Below are positions 8,951 through 19,353 of a DNA stretch of 64,000 nucleotides, piece by piece. The notes below the pieces were generated by a model. It ran no database searches. It was not told the DNA's origin and worked only from the letters and a program-made list of their open reading frames with translations. The number at the start of each line of letters is the position of its first letter. The first letter of the stretch is position 1. Origin of the DNA: Halobacillus litoralis (GTDB lineage Bacteria > Bacillota > Bacilli > Bacillales > Halobacillaceae); assembly GCF_020524025.1 (NCBI RefSeq), contig NZ_JAIVKN010000002.1, positions 1 through 64,000 on the forward strand, read 5' to 3'. The position numbers were made by a program, and so were the translations under genes.

Positions 8951-10543
8951 ATGAGTACCATTAATCAAATGTCAGAATTGAATATCCTATTAGCACAGGA
9001 ACATGTTCACCAGCAATTATCTGTTCCCCATTTAGTGGAGAAAATCCTTTATCGTAATGAAGGTACATTAACTGAAAAAGGGGCCATTCAGGCTACTACA
9101 GGCACCTACACAGGAAGATCACCAAAGGACAAATTTATCGTTAAGGATGATACGACCGCCCATAAAGTAGAATGGGGTTCTGTCAATCAGCCGATTGATG
9201 ATGAAACTTTTGTTCAGTTATACCATAAAGTTTTAGACTATTTAAAGGACCGTAACGAATTATTCGTTTTTAAGGGATATGCCGGCGCTGACGAACGGTA
9301 CCGTCTTCCTCTTCAAGTACTTACTGAATTTGCCTGGCACAATTTGTTTGCCCAGCAAATGTTCATCCGTCCTGAAGCATCTGAACTTGAAGACCACGAG
9401 GCAGAATTCACTGTTATATCTGCTCCCACATTTAAAGCTGATCCTGAAGTAGATGGAACGAATTCAGAAGCGTTCATCATGGTTTCCTTTAAACACAGAA
9501 TCGTTTTGATTGGCGGGACCGAATATGCCGGTGAAATTAAAAAGTCCATTTTCTCTGTCATGAATTATTTATTGCCTGAAAAAAATGTCCTTCCTATGCA
9601 TTGCTCTGCAAATGTGGGGAAAGAAGGAGATGTCGCTTTATTCTTCGGACTTTCCGGGACAGGTAAAACCACGCTGTCGGCCGATTCCCAAAGGCGCCTG
9701 ATTGGGGATGATGAACACGCATGGTCCAATTATGGAGTTTTCAATATTGAGGGTGGCTGTTATGCCAAATGTATCAACCTATCCAAAGAAAAAGAGCCTC
9801 AAATTTACGATGCGATCCACTTCGGCTCAGTGTTGGAGAACGTGGTACTTGATCCATCTACTCATGCACCTGATTATGAGGACACAAGCCTTACAGAAAA
9901 CACGCGTGCTGCCTATCCATTAGAGCATATTGAAAATACAGTCCAGCCCAGCATTGCAGGACATCCAAATGCCATCATCTTTTTAACAGCAGATGCAACC
10001 GGGGTATTACCTCCCATTAGTAAACTGACGAAACAACAGGCGATGTACCACTTCTTAAGCGGATACACAAGCAAGTTAGCCGGAACAGAACGGGGGATTA
10101 CAGAACCTCAGGCTACATTCTCCGCCTGCTTCGGATCTCCATTTCTTCCACTTGCGCCGTCAACTTATGCAGAAATGCTTGGAGAGAAAATCGATCAATT
10201 CAACACAGATGTCTACTTGGTGAACACTGGATGGTCAGGAGGAGCATACGGAGAAGGACAGCGTATAAAATTAAGTTACACCCGTTCCATGATCCATGCA
10301 GCCTTGGAAGGTGAGTTAAGCTCTGCTGAAACAAACAAGGATCCTTTCTTCGGTTTACACATCCCTGCTCATTGTCCAGGGGTGCCGGACGAAGTGTTAT
10401 CTCCAAGAAAAACATGGGCGAATGCCGAAGCGTATGATGAGAGCGCCAAAGCCCTGGCTGCCAAGTTCCACGAGAATTTCAAAAAATTCACTTATGCCAG
10501 TGAAGAAATAAAACAGGCAGGCCCGACTTACCGAAATGAATAA
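8951..10543 (+). CDS. pckA: Phosphoenolpyruvate carboxykinase (ATP)
   Basis: A 530-aa gluconeogenic enzyme converting oxaloacetate plus ATP to PEP, CO2 and ADP. The kinase P-loop is [11 protein letters not shown] near residue 238, with the metal-binding GDDEHAW after it and TGRSPKDKF near the N-terminus. AAAGGCGGG precedes the ATG. The gene is single, divergent from metK, and ends at a strong terminator. The promoter carries a CcpN-like site, consistent with repression on glycolytic carbon. Confidence 0.97.
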   Translation: MSTINQMSELNILLAQEHVHQQLSVPHLVEKILYRNEGTLTEKGAIQATTGTYTGRSPKDKFIVKDDTTAHKVEWGSVNQPIDDETFVQLYHKVLDYLKDRNELFVFKGYAGADERYRLPLQVLTEFAWHNLFAQQMFIRPEASELEDHEAEFTVISAPTFKADPEVDGTNSEAFIMVSFKHRIVLIGGTEYAGEIKKSIFSVMNYLLPEKNVLPMHCSANVGKEGDVALFFGLSGTGKTTLSADSQRRLIGDDEHAWSNYGVFNIEGGCYAKCINLSKEKEPQIYDAIHFGSVLENVVLDPSTHAPDYEDTSLTENTRAAYPLEHIENTVQPSIAGHPNAIIFLTADATGVLPPISKLTKQQAMYHFLSGYTSKLAGTERGITEPQATFSACFGSPFLPLAPSTYAEMLGEKIDQFNTDVYLVNTGWSGGAYGEGQRIKLSYTRSMIHAALEGELSSAETNKDPFFGLHIPAHCPGVPDEVLSPRKTWANAEAYDESAKALAAKFHENFKKFTYASEEIKQAGPTYRNE

Positions 10544-10554
10544 TCTCTCAAAAT

Positions 10555-10596
10555 TCAGAAAGCCCCCGTTTATTTAAATAAGCGGGGGCTTTCTGA
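10555..10596. terminator. Bidirectional terminator between pckA and ytkD
   Basis: TCAGAAAGCCCCCG and its exact complement, with an AT-rich palindromic centre. It serves both convergent genes. Confidence 0.92.
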
Positions 10597-10601
10597 TGTT
10601 A

Positions 10602-11069
10602 TTATTTTATGGATTCCAATCGCTTCAAACACTCTGGAAGAACTTCGTCCTTCATCATAAAACTAAACCGATCGTTCGTCCGCAGATTTCGCGGTAAGTG
10701 GCGGAACAATACTGGACCATGCGTCTCAAAGTAATGCTCTTGATCAGCCAATTCTGAAATGGTGGCAAAATAAACATTTTTTATTACCGTTCCACCTTTT
10801 CCTTCTACATGGTATTGTCCGACATAGGTTAATTCTTGGATTTGTGCACCTGTCTCTTCTTTGACTTCTCGAACGGCAGCATCTTCAGCCGTCTCCCCCT
10901 GTTCCACTTTACCTCCTGGAAATTCCAGTCCTCTGTCTTTATGCTTGGTCAATAACCATTGGTTGTTATAACGGCAAATGACCCAAACATGTTTCGGTGA
11001 CTCAGAAAAGGGATGATCTTCAAATGATAAACGGACAGGGTTTTGATAAAAATCATAAAAAGTTTTCAT
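10602..11069 (-). CDS. ytkD: Nudix hydrolase YtkD
   Basis: A 155-aa Nudix protein whose box runs from GGKVEQGETAEDAA to REVKEETG (about residues 52-74) with all catalytic glutamates present. It matches B. subtilis YtkD, a nucleoside triphosphate diphosphatase associated with sanitising oxidised nucleotides such as 8-oxo-dGTP. It is a single gene convergent with pckA, as in B. subtilis. Substrate preference cannot be read from the sequence. Confidence 0.87.
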   Translation of the reverse strand: MKTFYDFYQNPVRLSFEDHPFSESPKHVWVICRYNNQWLLTKHKDRGLEFPGGKVEQGETAEDAAVREVKEETGAQIQELTYVGQYHVEGKGGTVIKNVYFATISELADQEHYFETHGPVLFRHLPRNLRTNDRFSFMMKDEVLPECLKRLESIK

Positions 11070-11221
11070 GTCTGCTCAACTGCCTTTAATACATGATATA
11101 CGTTCTATTTAACACCTGTATAAATCGTACCATAAGCGACCGCAAATACAAACCAGTCCGCAGATAATCTTTATTGGAAGATCAGAAAACTCTCACGAAA
11201 AGCAGGTATGTAGAAATCAGA

Positions 11222-11249
11222 AAACCGCTTCTTGAAAAGGAAGCGGTCT
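11222..11249 (-). terminator. Terminator of the 11.3 kb small gene
   Basis: GACCGCTTC, 8-nt loop, GAAGCGGTT on the minus strand, followed by TTCT. Confidence 0.7.
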
Positions 11250-11253
11250 ATTA

Positions 11254-11565
11254 TTAATTGTCCAGAACACCCATCTCAGCTATGTGGTGCTTCGTTGTAT
11301 CATCGCCCAGGTCATAAATCTGCTGAAATGCCTTCTTCATATCAGCGTCTGTATCATCGTTATCCTGATCTTGATGATAAGGCATAAATGGGATGTGAGC
11401 GCGATAAAATGAACGGTTGTCCGCTTCTTCTAACGCATTAAACACCTCACGAAGCGTAATCACCTCATCAGATGTGGCATAAATTACAAAGTCATCATTA
11501 TTCGCATCATGATTTAAGGAAATCTCTCTTGTTCCCATGTTAATGTAATATTTATCTCTATCCAT
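11254..11565 (-). CDS. Small acidic conserved protein of unknown function
   Basis: A 103-aa acidic soluble protein with no membrane segment or cysteine. It resembles a small Bacillaceae family that begins with a YYINMGTREIS-like strand and has a central FYRAHIPFMPYH block; such proteins are sometimes auto-labelled 'hydrolase', but no catalytic motif is visible. AAGGAGGAT precedes the ATG. It lies alone between ytkD and the men operon with its own terminator. No function is proposed. Confidence 0.7.
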   Translation of the reverse strand: MDRDKYYINMGTREISLNHDANNDDFVIYATSDEVITLREVFNALEEADNRSFYRAHIPFMPYHQDQDNDDTDADMKKAFQQIYDLGDDTTKHHIAEMGVLDN

Positions 11566-11632
11566 GCTTCATCCTCCTTGGTCCTAGTGTGAACCATAGA
11601 CAGGAAGCTTATTACAAGGAAAACAAGCTGGT

Positions 11633-12733
11633 CTACAAATTTGCCACATAACGCTTTTTCGTTATGGCATGCAGATAATCATCGTCTACCTCCACACCTA
11701 TTCCTGGACCTTGTGGAACTTGAATTTCTCCATATTCCAGTTTGATACCAGAAGTTAACAAATCCCTTTTGAAATATCTCTCAGAGCTTGAAAGGTCTCC
11801 AGGGATTGTAAAATTAGGCAAAGAAGCAAGCGCGAGGTTATGGGCTTTTGATATTCCTGATTCTACCATACCTCCGCACCAGACCGGCACCCCGTGGTCT
11901 TGACAATAATCATGTATGTTTAAGGCGGCAGTTAAGCCTCCAACACGACTTATTTTCACATTAACCACACGACAGCTGTCCAGTTGAACAGCTTGAACAG
12001 CATCATGAAAGCACATAATGGACTCATCCAGACAGATTGGTGTTTCCATTTGTTTTTGTAACCATTGATGCAGATAAAAATCACCAGCTGCAAAAGGCTG
12101 TTCAATCATAAGCATCTGGTACCGATCCAATTCATATAAGCCCTCTATGTCTTTTTCCTCATATTGCCCATTTGCATCTATCATAATCGGCAGGTCGGGG
12201 TCGAGGCTTTGGACTGTTTCGATCATTTGTCGTTCATGTCCCTTCTCCACCTTCAACTTGTATCTTTGATAACCTTCTTCTTTTAACACAGAAAGTTTCC
12301 CTTCTAAATTATCCTCTAAACTCAAAACGGCCCCTGCTTTAACGGATGTACGCTCTCCCCCAATTAAGGACTGAAGACTTACACCCCGCTGCTTTGCATA
12401 AAGGTCCCACAGGGAGCCTTCAAGACCTGCTTTCGCCATAGGATGACCTTTTACCGCTTCACTGAGCTGTGCGAAATCCCTGGGGTGATGAACACTGCTT
12501 GTCGATAATAAAGGAATTAACAACTGCTCAAGAACATACCATGCAGTCGTCAGGGTCTCATACGTATAAAAAGGAGCAGGAAAAGCCGTTACTTCTCCGT
12601 AACCTATATTCCCTCCGGCATCATGCGCCTCAACAATAATAAGCGGGCGGGTTTCTAAAGAGCCTTGATGAGTGACAAATGGAGATTTCATAGAGAGTTC
12701 AATTTCCCTTAGAACTACTGCCCTGATATTCAT
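11633..12733 (-). CDS. menC: o-Succinylbenzoate synthase
   Basis: A 366-aa enolase-superfamily enzyme that dehydrates SHCHC to o-succinylbenzoate in menaquinone synthesis. Catalytic features are the KLKVEKG lysine pair, metal ligands in DANGQY, EQPF and DESI, and the second lysine in VKISRVGG. It is the last gene of the men operon; its ATG overlaps the menE stop by 4 nt (ATGA), so translation is probably coupled. No clear terminator follows it. Confidence 0.93.
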   Translation of the reverse strand: MNIRAVVLREIELSMKSPFVTHQGSLETRPLIIVEAHDAGGNIGYGEVTAFPAPFYTYETLTTAWYVLEQLLIPLLSTSSVHHPRDFAQLSEAVKGHPMAKAGLEGSLWDLYAKQRGVSLQSLIGGERTSVKAGAVLSLEDNLEGKLSVLKEEGYQRYKLKVEKGHERQMIETVQSLDPDLPIMIDANGQYEEKDIEGLYELDRYQMLMIEQPFAAGDFYLHQWLQKQMETPICLDESIMCFHDAVQAVQLDSCRVVNVKISRVGGLTAALNIHDYCQDHGVPVWCGGMVESGISKAHNLALASLPNFTIPGDLSSSERYFKRDLLTSGIKLEYGEIQVPQGPGIGVEVDDDYLHAITKKRYVANL

Positions 12734-14187
12734 GACCTGTCCCCTTCTTCAAGATGTGAAAATAAATGTCTTCGAAGCAGCTTATTGGATGCATTTCTCG
12801 GGAGTTCTTTGACCCAGTAATATTCTTTAGGTGTCTTATATTTCGCAAGCTTTCCTGCCATACCATTAATGATTTCCTTATCAGATAACTTCTGGTTTTC
12901 TGCTACAAGAAAAGCGACAGGTACTTCCCCCCACTTCGCATCCTTCCGTCCTGTTACCCCTGCCTCCCGGATTCCCGGAATCCCTGTCAATACTCCTTCA
13001 ATTTCTGCAGGGTAAACATTTTCTCCCCCGGAGATAATGACATCTTTCACCCGGTCCACAACATATAAAAAACCATCCTCATCTTCATAACCGAGATCTC
13101 CTGTGCGCAATGGACGATCTTCGTTATTATGACGGTTGTAATATCCTTTGGATACCATCGGACCTTTCACAATAATTTCGCCTGTTTCCCCTTTATCTGC
13201 ATCGATCCACAATTCTGCCAGGCTGAGAGCTTTACCTGCAGACCCCAGCTTTTTAAATGCATCAGCGGGACTGAGGGTTGCTATTTGTGACGATGTTTCT
13301 GTCATGCCATATGTCTGAAATACAGGGATTTGCTTTTTCGCCGATTCATGAAGCAGACTTTCTGGTACTGGCCCACCACCAAGCAGCATACAGCGAAAGG
13401 AATCCGGATAACTCCGCTCTTTCAATTCTTCCACTAACTTTTGAAGCATGACCGTTACGACTGAGGCATGAGTCACGCCTTTATGAAAAATAGCTTCCTG
13501 AACATCTTTTACATTGAATTTGTCCATAAGAAAGACCGGCATTCCATAAACCACACTCTTTATTAAAATAGAAAAGCCGCCGACATGAAAAAGCGGCAGA
13601 CAAGCAAGCCATTTGTCTGATAAATGAAGCCCAAGATTAAGGGATGAAGCAACAGCGCTGTACCAGTGGTTTCCATAAGTATGCATCACAGCCTTCGGAT
13701 TTCCTGTTGTACCTGATGTATACATCATTGTATACACGCTGTTTAACATGAACGAATCCTTTAACGCATACTTTTCTTCAGTAATTTCATTCAATTGTTC
13801 TATACCTTGGATAGGAATATTTAATTCAGCCACCGAATCTTCAGCCAGTTTTTCTAACCGTGAGCCGACAAATAAATGCTCTACTTGTGCATCTTGTAGT
13901 TGATAAGAAATCTCAGAAGACGTCAGCCGGGTATTCAACAGGACGACTACAGCCCCAACATAACTGATGGCATGAATAAAAATGGGATAGGTCCAGTGAT
14001 TTCCTGAAAGAAAAGCGACATGATCGCCTTGTTTCACTCCTAAATCCATAAGTCTTTGAGCCATTTGTCTACTTTTCTTCCTTAATTCATTAAAAGTAAG
14101 CTTATACCCTTCAGGTGTTTCGAGAGCCGTTTGCTCTGGATTTAATTGTGCTTGTTTTTCCAGCCAGTGAGGGATACGTTCACTCAT
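12730..14187 (-). CDS. menE: o-Succinylbenzoate-CoA ligase
   Basis: A 485-aa ANL-superfamily ligase that activates o-succinylbenzoate through an acyl-adenylate to its CoA thioester. The AMP-binding signature is MYTSGTTGNPKAVMH near residue 155; QTYGMTETSS and the RTGDLGYEDEDG hinge follow, and the C-terminal lysine lies in ASNKLLRR. GGGAAGGGGAAGG precedes the start. Between menB and this gene are a terminator-like hairpin and a palindrome, unusual inside a men operon. Confidence 0.94.
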   Translation of the reverse strand: MSERIPHWLEKQAQLNPEQTALETPEGYKLTFNELRKKSRQMAQRLMDLGVKQGDHVAFLSGNHWTYPIFIHAISYVGAVVVLLNTRLTSSEISYQLQDAQVEHLFVGSRLEKLAEDSVAELNIPIQGIEQLNEITEEKYALKDSFMLNSVYTMMYTSGTTGNPKAVMHTYGNHWYSAVASSLNLGLHLSDKWLACLPLFHVGGFSILIKSVVYGMPVFLMDKFNVKDVQEAIFHKGVTHASVVTVMLQKLVEELKERSYPDSFRCMLLGGGPVPESLLHESAKKQIPVFQTYGMTETSSQIATLSPADAFKKLGSAGKALSLAELWIDADKGETGEIIVKGPMVSKGYYNRHNNEDRPLRTGDLGYEDEDGFLYVVDRVKDVIISGGENVYPAEIEGVLTGIPGIREAGVTGRKDAKWGEVPVAFLVAENQKLSDKEIINGMAGKLAKYKTPKEYYWVKELPRNASNKLLRRHLFSHLEEGDRS

Positions 14188-14204
14188 GTCTACCTTCCCC
14201 TTCC

Positions 14205-14223
14205 CTACTCATGATGTGAGTAG
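14205..14223. promoter_or_regulatory. Palindrome upstream of menE (possible operator or mRNA hairpin)
   Basis: CTACTCA, 5-nt spacer, TGAGTAG: a perfect 7-bp inverted repeat ending 18 nt before the menE start, between the internal terminator and the Shine-Dalgarno. Function unknown. Confidence 0.35.
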
Positions 14224-14273
14224 ATTATGCTCAATGACGCAGCTCCTAGTTTTTTTGCAGGCCACTGTGTCTA

Positions 14274-14307
14274 AAAAAAGGGCATCCCCGATTGGGGATG
14301 CCCTTTT
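14274..14307 (-). terminator. Internal terminator between menB and menE
   Basis: AAGGGCATCCCC, 4-nt loop, GGGGATGCCCTT: a perfect 12-bp stem followed on the minus strand by a run of T. It should end part of the menF-D-H-B transcript and lower menE-menC expression, unless those genes have their own promoter. Confidence 0.85.
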
Positions 14308-14328
14308 CCTACACTAGTGACAAAGGAA

Positions 14329-15147
14329 TCAAGGAAAACGAGGGAACTGATCAAAGTCCGGTTTTCTCTTCTCCTTAAAGGCATCACGGCCTTCTTTTGC
14401 TTCTTCAGTCGTATAATAAAGCAGAGTTGCATCTCCACCCATTTGTTGAAGACCAGCAAGACCATCTGTGTCAGCGTTTAAAGATGCTTTCAAGAAACGA
14501 AGAGCAGTTGGTGATTTCTCAAGCATTTCTCTACACCATTGAACAGTTTCAGCTTCCAATTCTTCAAGCGGAACAACCGTATTAACAAGACCCATCTCCT
14601 CTGCTTCTTTAGCGCCATACTGACGGCACAGGTACCAGATTTCACGGGCTTTCTTATGACCGACAATACGTGCTAAGTATCCAGCACCATAACCAGCATC
14701 AAAACTTCCGACTTTCGGACCGGTTTGACCAAAGATGGCGTTATCTGCAGCAATCGTCAGATCACACACAATATGTAACACATGTCCGCCACCGATAGCA
14801 TAACCTGAAACCATTGCAACTACAGGCTTAGGAATAACGCGGATCAAACGCTGAAGGTCCAATACATTCAAGCGAGGGATTTGATCGTCCCCAACATACC
14901 CGCCATGACCGCGGACTTTTTGATCTCCACCAGCACAGAAAGCATCATCTCCAGCACCAGCAAGGACGATTACACCAACATTGGAATCATCACGCGCATA
15001 GGCAAATGCATCAATTAATTCATGTACCGTATGAGGACGAAAAGCGTTCCGCACCTCCGGACGATTAATAGTGATCTTAGCAATCCCTTCAAATCTTTCA
15101 TACATAATATCTTCATACTCGCGTTCTCTAACCCAATCAAAAGACAT
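14329..15147 (-). CDS. menB: 1,4-Dihydroxy-2-naphthoyl-CoA synthase
   Basis: A 272-aa crotonase-fold enzyme closing the second naphthoquinone ring from OSB-CoA. It shows the oxyanion-hole segments [10 protein letters not shown] and SGYAIGGGH and the MenB-typical [13 protein letters not shown]. The start [12 protein letters not shown] is chosen because AAGGAGG precedes it and the length then matches B. subtilis MenB. It lies 58 nt after menH and is followed by a strong hairpin. Confidence 0.96.
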   Translation of the reverse strand: MSFDWVREREYEDIMYERFEGIAKITINRPEVRNAFRPHTVHELIDAFAYARDDSNVGVIVLAGAGDDAFCAGGDQKVRGHGGYVGDDQIPRLNVLDLQRLIRVIPKPVVAMVSGYAIGGGHVLHIVCDLTIAADNAIFGQTGPKVGSFDAGYGAGYLARIVGHKKAREIWYLCRQYGAKEAEEMGLVNTVVPLEELEAETVQWCREMLEKSPTALRFLKASLNADTDGLAGLQQMGGDATLLYYTTEEAKEGRDAFKEKRKPDFDQFPRFP

Positions 15148-15205
15148 TGTTCTTCCTCCTTTATCTTTTCTTATGTTCCTCATGAATAACGCTTTCATAC
15201 AAGTT

Positions 15206-16003
15206 TTATTCTATCATGAAGCCATCTACAATTTTAGCAAAAATTTTAGGTTTCTCAAGGTGTACGGTATGTCCAGCATCCTCAACCTGCTGCCAGGATG
15301 CATTCGGGAGCTCTTCATACATCTTTTGGTTTATCAATTGGAACTTTCGATCTTCCTGCCCTGTAATCAGCATTACCGGCTGACGTAACGACGGTAACTG
15401 CTCCCACCAAGAAGGCTGATGTCCTGTTCCCATTCCAAGCAGCGAATTAGAAAGCCCTTCAGCCGTTTGGTTCAACCGCTCTTGTCTCAGCGCTTTTTTT
15501 GCGTCATCGGGCAAGCGCGATTGAGATTGAAAAAGAGGGATATTTTCCCAGTAGGAAACAAATGATTCAAGACCTTCTTTTTGGACCATACCAGCAAGAG
15601 CTTGATCCTTTGCCTGCCTCGAAAGCTGCTCTTCTGTCGTAGCAAGACCGGGAGAAGCACTCTCCAAAATGATACGCTCTACATGGAGTGGATAAAGCAT
15701 AGCGAAGGACAGCGCCGCTCTCCCTCCAAGGGAATAACCTAACAAAGTCACGGACGTTATGTCCATTTTTTCAAGAAGCGCTGCTAAGTCTCTGCAGAAT
15801 CGTTCCATAGATACTTTGCCTATGGATCCTGTCCGGCCATGACCCGGGAGATCAATTTTGATGATACGATAGTTTCCTGTTAAATGTTCAAGCATGCTAT
15901 GGAACGTTTTTGTACTTCCGGTAAAGCCGTGCAGTAGCAAAAGCGGTTCTCCCTGTCCCTCTTCTTCTACCCAATAGCCTCTGTTGCCAACCTCGTACAT
16001 CAT
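15206..16003 (-). CDS. menH: SHCHC synthase (MenH)
   Basis: A 265-aa alpha/beta-hydrolase-fold enzyme that eliminates pyruvate from SEPHCHC in menaquinone synthesis. The oxyanion loop is LLHGFTGS, the nucleophile elbow is GYSLGG near residue 96, and the late His is in [10 protein letters not shown]. Its ATG overlaps the menD stop by 4 nt. Its assignment rests on the fold and its fixed place between menD and menB. Confidence 0.92.
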   Translation of the reverse strand: MMYEVGNRGYWVEEEGQGEPLLLLHGFTGSTKTFHSMLEHLTGNYRIIKIDLPGHGRTGSIGKVSMERFCRDLAALLEKMDITSVTLLGYSLGGRAALSFAMLYPLHVERIILESASPGLATTEEQLSRQAKDQALAGMVQKEGLESFVSYWENIPLFQSQSRLPDDAKKALRQERLNQTAEGLSNSLLGMGTGHQPSWWEQLPSLRQPVMLITGQEDRKFQLINQKMYEELPNASWQQVEDAGHTVHLEKPKIFAKIVDGFMIE

Positions 16004-17739
16004 TCTGGGTCCTCCCGATTTAAGACAGCCTTTTCAACTCCTGCCCATTTAGATTCGTGAAAATCAACATGGTCGTCCCGACTGGTTATAACTTCAATGA
16101 CAGTCAGGTGTTCGTTTTGTGAGCTTTTCATAAGCGCGGAACGGTATTCTTCCCAGGTATGAACGCGCTCATGTTCTCCTTCGTACATTTGAACCACTAA
16201 AGCAAGGTCAAGGTCCAGTGGTGTACCGAATAACTCTTCGAAGTGTTTAGGGTTTTTGGCTTGTGGCAGGTAAGAAAAAATCCCACCGCCATCATTATTA
16301 ATGACAACGATTGTTAGAGGTATTCTTTTCTTTTTAGCCATCCATAATCCATTTAAATCATGGAAGAAAGAAATGTCCCCTAATAGTAATGTGGTCTTTT
16401 GACCATTAGCTGCTGCCCCTAAAGCTGTACTGACAACTCCATCAATACCATTCGCTCCACGGTTGGCTATCATTTTGATACGCTTTGGTGTAGACATAAA
16501 AAAGCTGTCGACATCTCGAATGGGCATACTATTGCCAATGAAAAAAGTCGAGTCATCAGGTAACGCTTCTGCTAAGTACATCACAGCATGTCCTTCATTT
16601 AAGGAATCTTCTGGACCTTCCAGCATTTTCGCCTTAGCCAGGTTATTGAACTCCTGCCACTTCTGCAGCCAGGAAGTATCTACATTTCCTTCGGGCATAT
16701 ATTCAGCCAGACTGTTACACAGCTCTACAGGATCTGCCCAAATATAACCGGCTGTCACCCCTGCCGGTTCGCGGTAGCCAATCACATCATCAACGACATA
16801 ATGGTCTATCCTATTCTCGTATTTCTGAATCCATTTTAAATACGTTTTCGAAACCGGCATCGCTCCAAATCTAAGGATGTATTCAGGAACCATCTCCCTG
16901 CCAATTTCCTGAGACTTTAATAGGGAACCATAATTTTCGATAATGTTTCTTTTATCGTGCACCCCGGTTCGAAGTTGGGATAGTGGATCTGCAAATACAG
17001 GAACACCTAAACGTGAAGCTAAAGAGGTAACAGCTTCAGCAAGAGATGGATCGACTTGAGGACCCACTACAATTAAACCTTTCTCTTTCTTTGCTAACCG
17101 TTCAAATAACTGTTTGGCATCACCATGTGCCAAACGAGGCTGACCTTTAACAGCAAGCGGAATAGGACGTTCATCCCCACGCCATGCTCCTTCTAATTGA
17201 AAGTCAGGGATAAGTGGTTCTCTAAATGGAAAGTTCAAGTGAACCGGTCCTTTATGATTATTCAACGCTTCTTCTACTGCCCGAGCTGCGTGTCTTCTAG
17301 CGTAAAGGTAATTATCCTCTTCAGGCAGGGCCAGGTCATGATGCCACTTGGCGTAATGTCCAAACATATCAATTTGATTAATAGCCTGAGGGGCTCCTAC
17401 TTCCCGCAGTTCATGAGGGCGGTCTGCTGTCAGAACAATCAGTGGAATACGACTGTAATAAGCCTCTACGACAGCCGGGTAGTAATTCGCAGCTGCTGTC
17501 CCGCTGGTGCAGACAAGAGCAACAGGCGTTCCTTCTTGTTTTGCCATACCTAAAGCAAAAAAAGCAGCTGAGCGTTCATCGAGGTGAACCCAATGTTTCA
17601 CCTCGGAATGCTCAGCGAAAGTCAAAGCTAAAGGGGTGGATCTTGATCCAGGAGATATGACCACATGTCTGACGCCTGAATAGGCAAGCTGATCCACAAA
17701 GTGGGTAACATATTTAGTTAAAGCTTCTGTATGTCCCAT
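16000..17739 (-). CDS. menD: SEPHCHC synthase (ThDP-dependent MenD)
   Basis: A 579-aa thiamine-diphosphate enzyme that couples 2-oxoglutarate to isochorismate. N-terminal VISPGSRSTPLAL and the GTAAANYYPAVVEA block are typical; the ThDP/Mg signature starts at GDISFFHDLNG and continues to NNDGGGIFS. The ATG overlaps the menF stop codon by one base (TAATG), so the genes are translationally coupled. Length and order match B. subtilis. Confidence 0.96.
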   Translation of the reverse strand: MGHTEALTKYVTHFVDQLAYSGVRHVVISPGSRSTPLALTFAEHSEVKHWVHLDERSAAFFALGMAKQEGTPVALVCTSGTAAANYYPAVVEAYYSRIPLIVLTADRPHELREVGAPQAINQIDMFGHYAKWHHDLALPEEDNYLYARRHAARAVEEALNNHKGPVHLNFPFREPLIPDFQLEGAWRGDERPIPLAVKGQPRLAHGDAKQLFERLAKKEKGLIVVGPQVDPSLAEAVTSLASRLGVPVFADPLSQLRTGVHDKRNIIENYGSLLKSQEIGREMVPEYILRFGAMPVSKTYLKWIQKYENRIDHYVVDDVIGYREPAGVTAGYIWADPVELCNSLAEYMPEGNVDTSWLQKWQEFNNLAKAKMLEGPEDSLNEGHAVMYLAEALPDDSTFFIGNSMPIRDVDSFFMSTPKRIKMIANRGANGIDGVVSTALGAAANGQKTTLLLGDISFFHDLNGLWMAKKKRIPLTIVVINNDGGGIFSYLPQAKNPKHFEELFGTPLDLDLALVVQMYEGEHERVHTWEEYRSALMKSSQNEHLTVIEVITSRDDHVDFHESKWAGVEKAVLNREDPE

Positions 17740-19130
17740 TATACCCCTCCTAAAACAGACAGCATCGGCTTTAATTTAACAGCTGTTTCTTCAAACTCCG
17801 CTTCTGGATCGGAGTCCTCAACAACGCCACAGCCGGCAAATAAAGATGCTTGATTTTTCTGAATGAGTGCAGATCGTATTGCAACTGCGAACTCACCATT
17901 ATTGCTCGAGTCAAACCACCCAACCGGTCCTGCGTACCAGCCTCTGTTCAACGTCTCATTCCGACGAATATAATCCACAGATTCTTTCTGCGGCATACCC
18001 CCGAGGGCAGGTGTCGGATGTAACCTGGAAATCACGTCAATCAATGTATAGCCTGGATCCAACGTTGCTTTCACAGGCGTATATAAATGCTGGAGATTCT
18101 TCAAGGGGTAGAGGACAGGGGTTGCAGGAATCTGCACCCGGCTGCTGCAGGCCTCTACAGCATCACGAATCATTTCTACGACAAATTGATGTTCTTGACG
18201 GTTTTTTGGATCATTTAAAAGTTCTTTCCCTAACTTCACATCTTCTTCTTCTGTAACGCCCCGGGGTGTCGTACCAGCAAGACAAGTCGAAACCAGTTCC
18301 CGCTCTTCTACTTTAGCAAGACGTTCCGGAGTGGCCCCTATAAAATAGTCACCTTGACTTTCAAAAGCAAAAATATAGCTGTTGGGCTGGGAGTCAGCCA
18401 ATGCTTTAAGAACGGATGTGATCTGGACGTCATTCTTAAAAGAAAGACGTAATTCACGGGCAAGGACAACTTTTCCAATTAATCCAGCCTTTATGTCTTT
18501 TGTCGCCTGTCTTACAGAAGCTTTCCATTCCTCAGGCACCATTTCAAAAGTACTTTCCACCTCTGGAAGTTCTTCCTCATAAGACTTTGAAAGTAAAAGG
18601 CCGTCCCTTTGATCTAGAATCTGCTGAACGATCTGCTGCGGGTGATCTTCAGGAAAAATAAGCGCATTAATCGTCAAGTAGGTTTCTCCATCAACTTTTG
18701 TCAAAAGGTAGGCAGGAATTGTCATTTGACTATCAGGAAAAGCTTCCCACGGAGTTGTCTCTGTTTGGTTCGGGTCGAAACTAAAGCCTCCCAAAGCAAC
18801 AATACCTGTTCCTTTTTTGTTGAATTCGTCATGGATCATTGCATTTTCCTGAAGTTCTTCCCACAAAGAGTGCACTTCACGAAAACGATCTGTGCTTTCT
18901 GCATATAACTGACTGGCTTTACCGACCCCTACCATAATTAAATCGTTGTCAGCACTCTGCCAGTAGGAGCGGTGAAGATCTATATCTGCTCCATTAAAAA
19001 AGAACTGAAAAGGGTCCTGATTATCTATATGTTCGACAATACTAATAAAACGAGGTTCCCCAAGATGATGTGCTCTCTGAAGGGCTTCCCCTATCATTTC
19101 TTCAATATGAGGGGCCTTCGTATGAAGCAT
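17739..19130 (-). CDS. menF: Isochorismate synthase
   Basis: A 463-aa chorismate-utilising enzyme that makes isochorismate for menaquinone. The C-terminal chorismate-binding domain has GATPERL, STCLAGT, HPTPALGG and a late AGCGVVEDSDPEAE block. The start is placed at MLHTKAPHIEE, which has GGGAGGAA eight nt upstream; an in-frame ATG five codons earlier lies within that ribosome site. It is first in the minus-strand men operon, divergent from menA. Confidence 0.95.
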   Translation of the reverse strand: MLHTKAPHIEEMIGEALQRAHHLGEPRFISIVEHIDNQDPFQFFFNGADIDLHRSYWQSADNDLIMVGVGKASQLYAESTDRFREVHSLWEELQENAMIHDEFNKKGTGIVALGGFSFDPNQTETTPWEAFPDSQMTIPAYLLTKVDGETYLTINALIFPEDHPQQIVQQILDQRDGLLLSKSYEEELPEVESTFEMVPEEWKASVRQATKDIKAGLIGKVVLARELRLSFKNDVQITSVLKALADSQPNSYIFAFESQGDYFIGATPERLAKVEERELVSTCLAGTTPRGVTEEEDVKLGKELLNDPKNRQEHQFVVEMIRDAVEACSSRVQIPATPVLYPLKNLQHLYTPVKATLDPGYTLIDVISRLHPTPALGGMPQKESVDYIRRNETLNRGWYAGPVGWFDSSNNGEFAVAIRSALIQKNQASLFAGCGVVEDSDPEAEFEETAVKLKPMLSVLGGV

Positions 19131-19212
19131 AAAAATTCCTCCCATTCTTTAAGGGACATTACCTAATCACTCACGCTAACATAATAAAAGTTTGTTGCGT
19201 GCATCACCCTCT

Positions 19213-19241
19213 ATTTTATTCGCTTTTTTCTCTTGACTCAA
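19213..19241 (-). promoter_or_regulatory. men operon promoter (menF)
   Basis: Minus-strand -35 TTGAGT (19236-19241), 17-nt spacer and -10 TAAAAT (19213-19218). Confidence 0.6.
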
Positions 19242-19277
19242 GGAATCTTACCTTACTCCTGCAAATTATTACAATGA

Positions 19278-19306
19278 TTGACACTCCAGGCCTGTTTCCC
19301 TAAACT
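19278..19306 (+). promoter_or_regulatory. menA promoter
   Basis: -35 TTGACA (19278-19283), exact 17-nt spacer and -10 TAAACT (19301-19306), 47 nt before menA. Confidence 0.7.
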
Positions 19307-19353
19307 AAAACTGATATCATATTTTAAGATTTGTAACAAGGGAGAGTACACCA

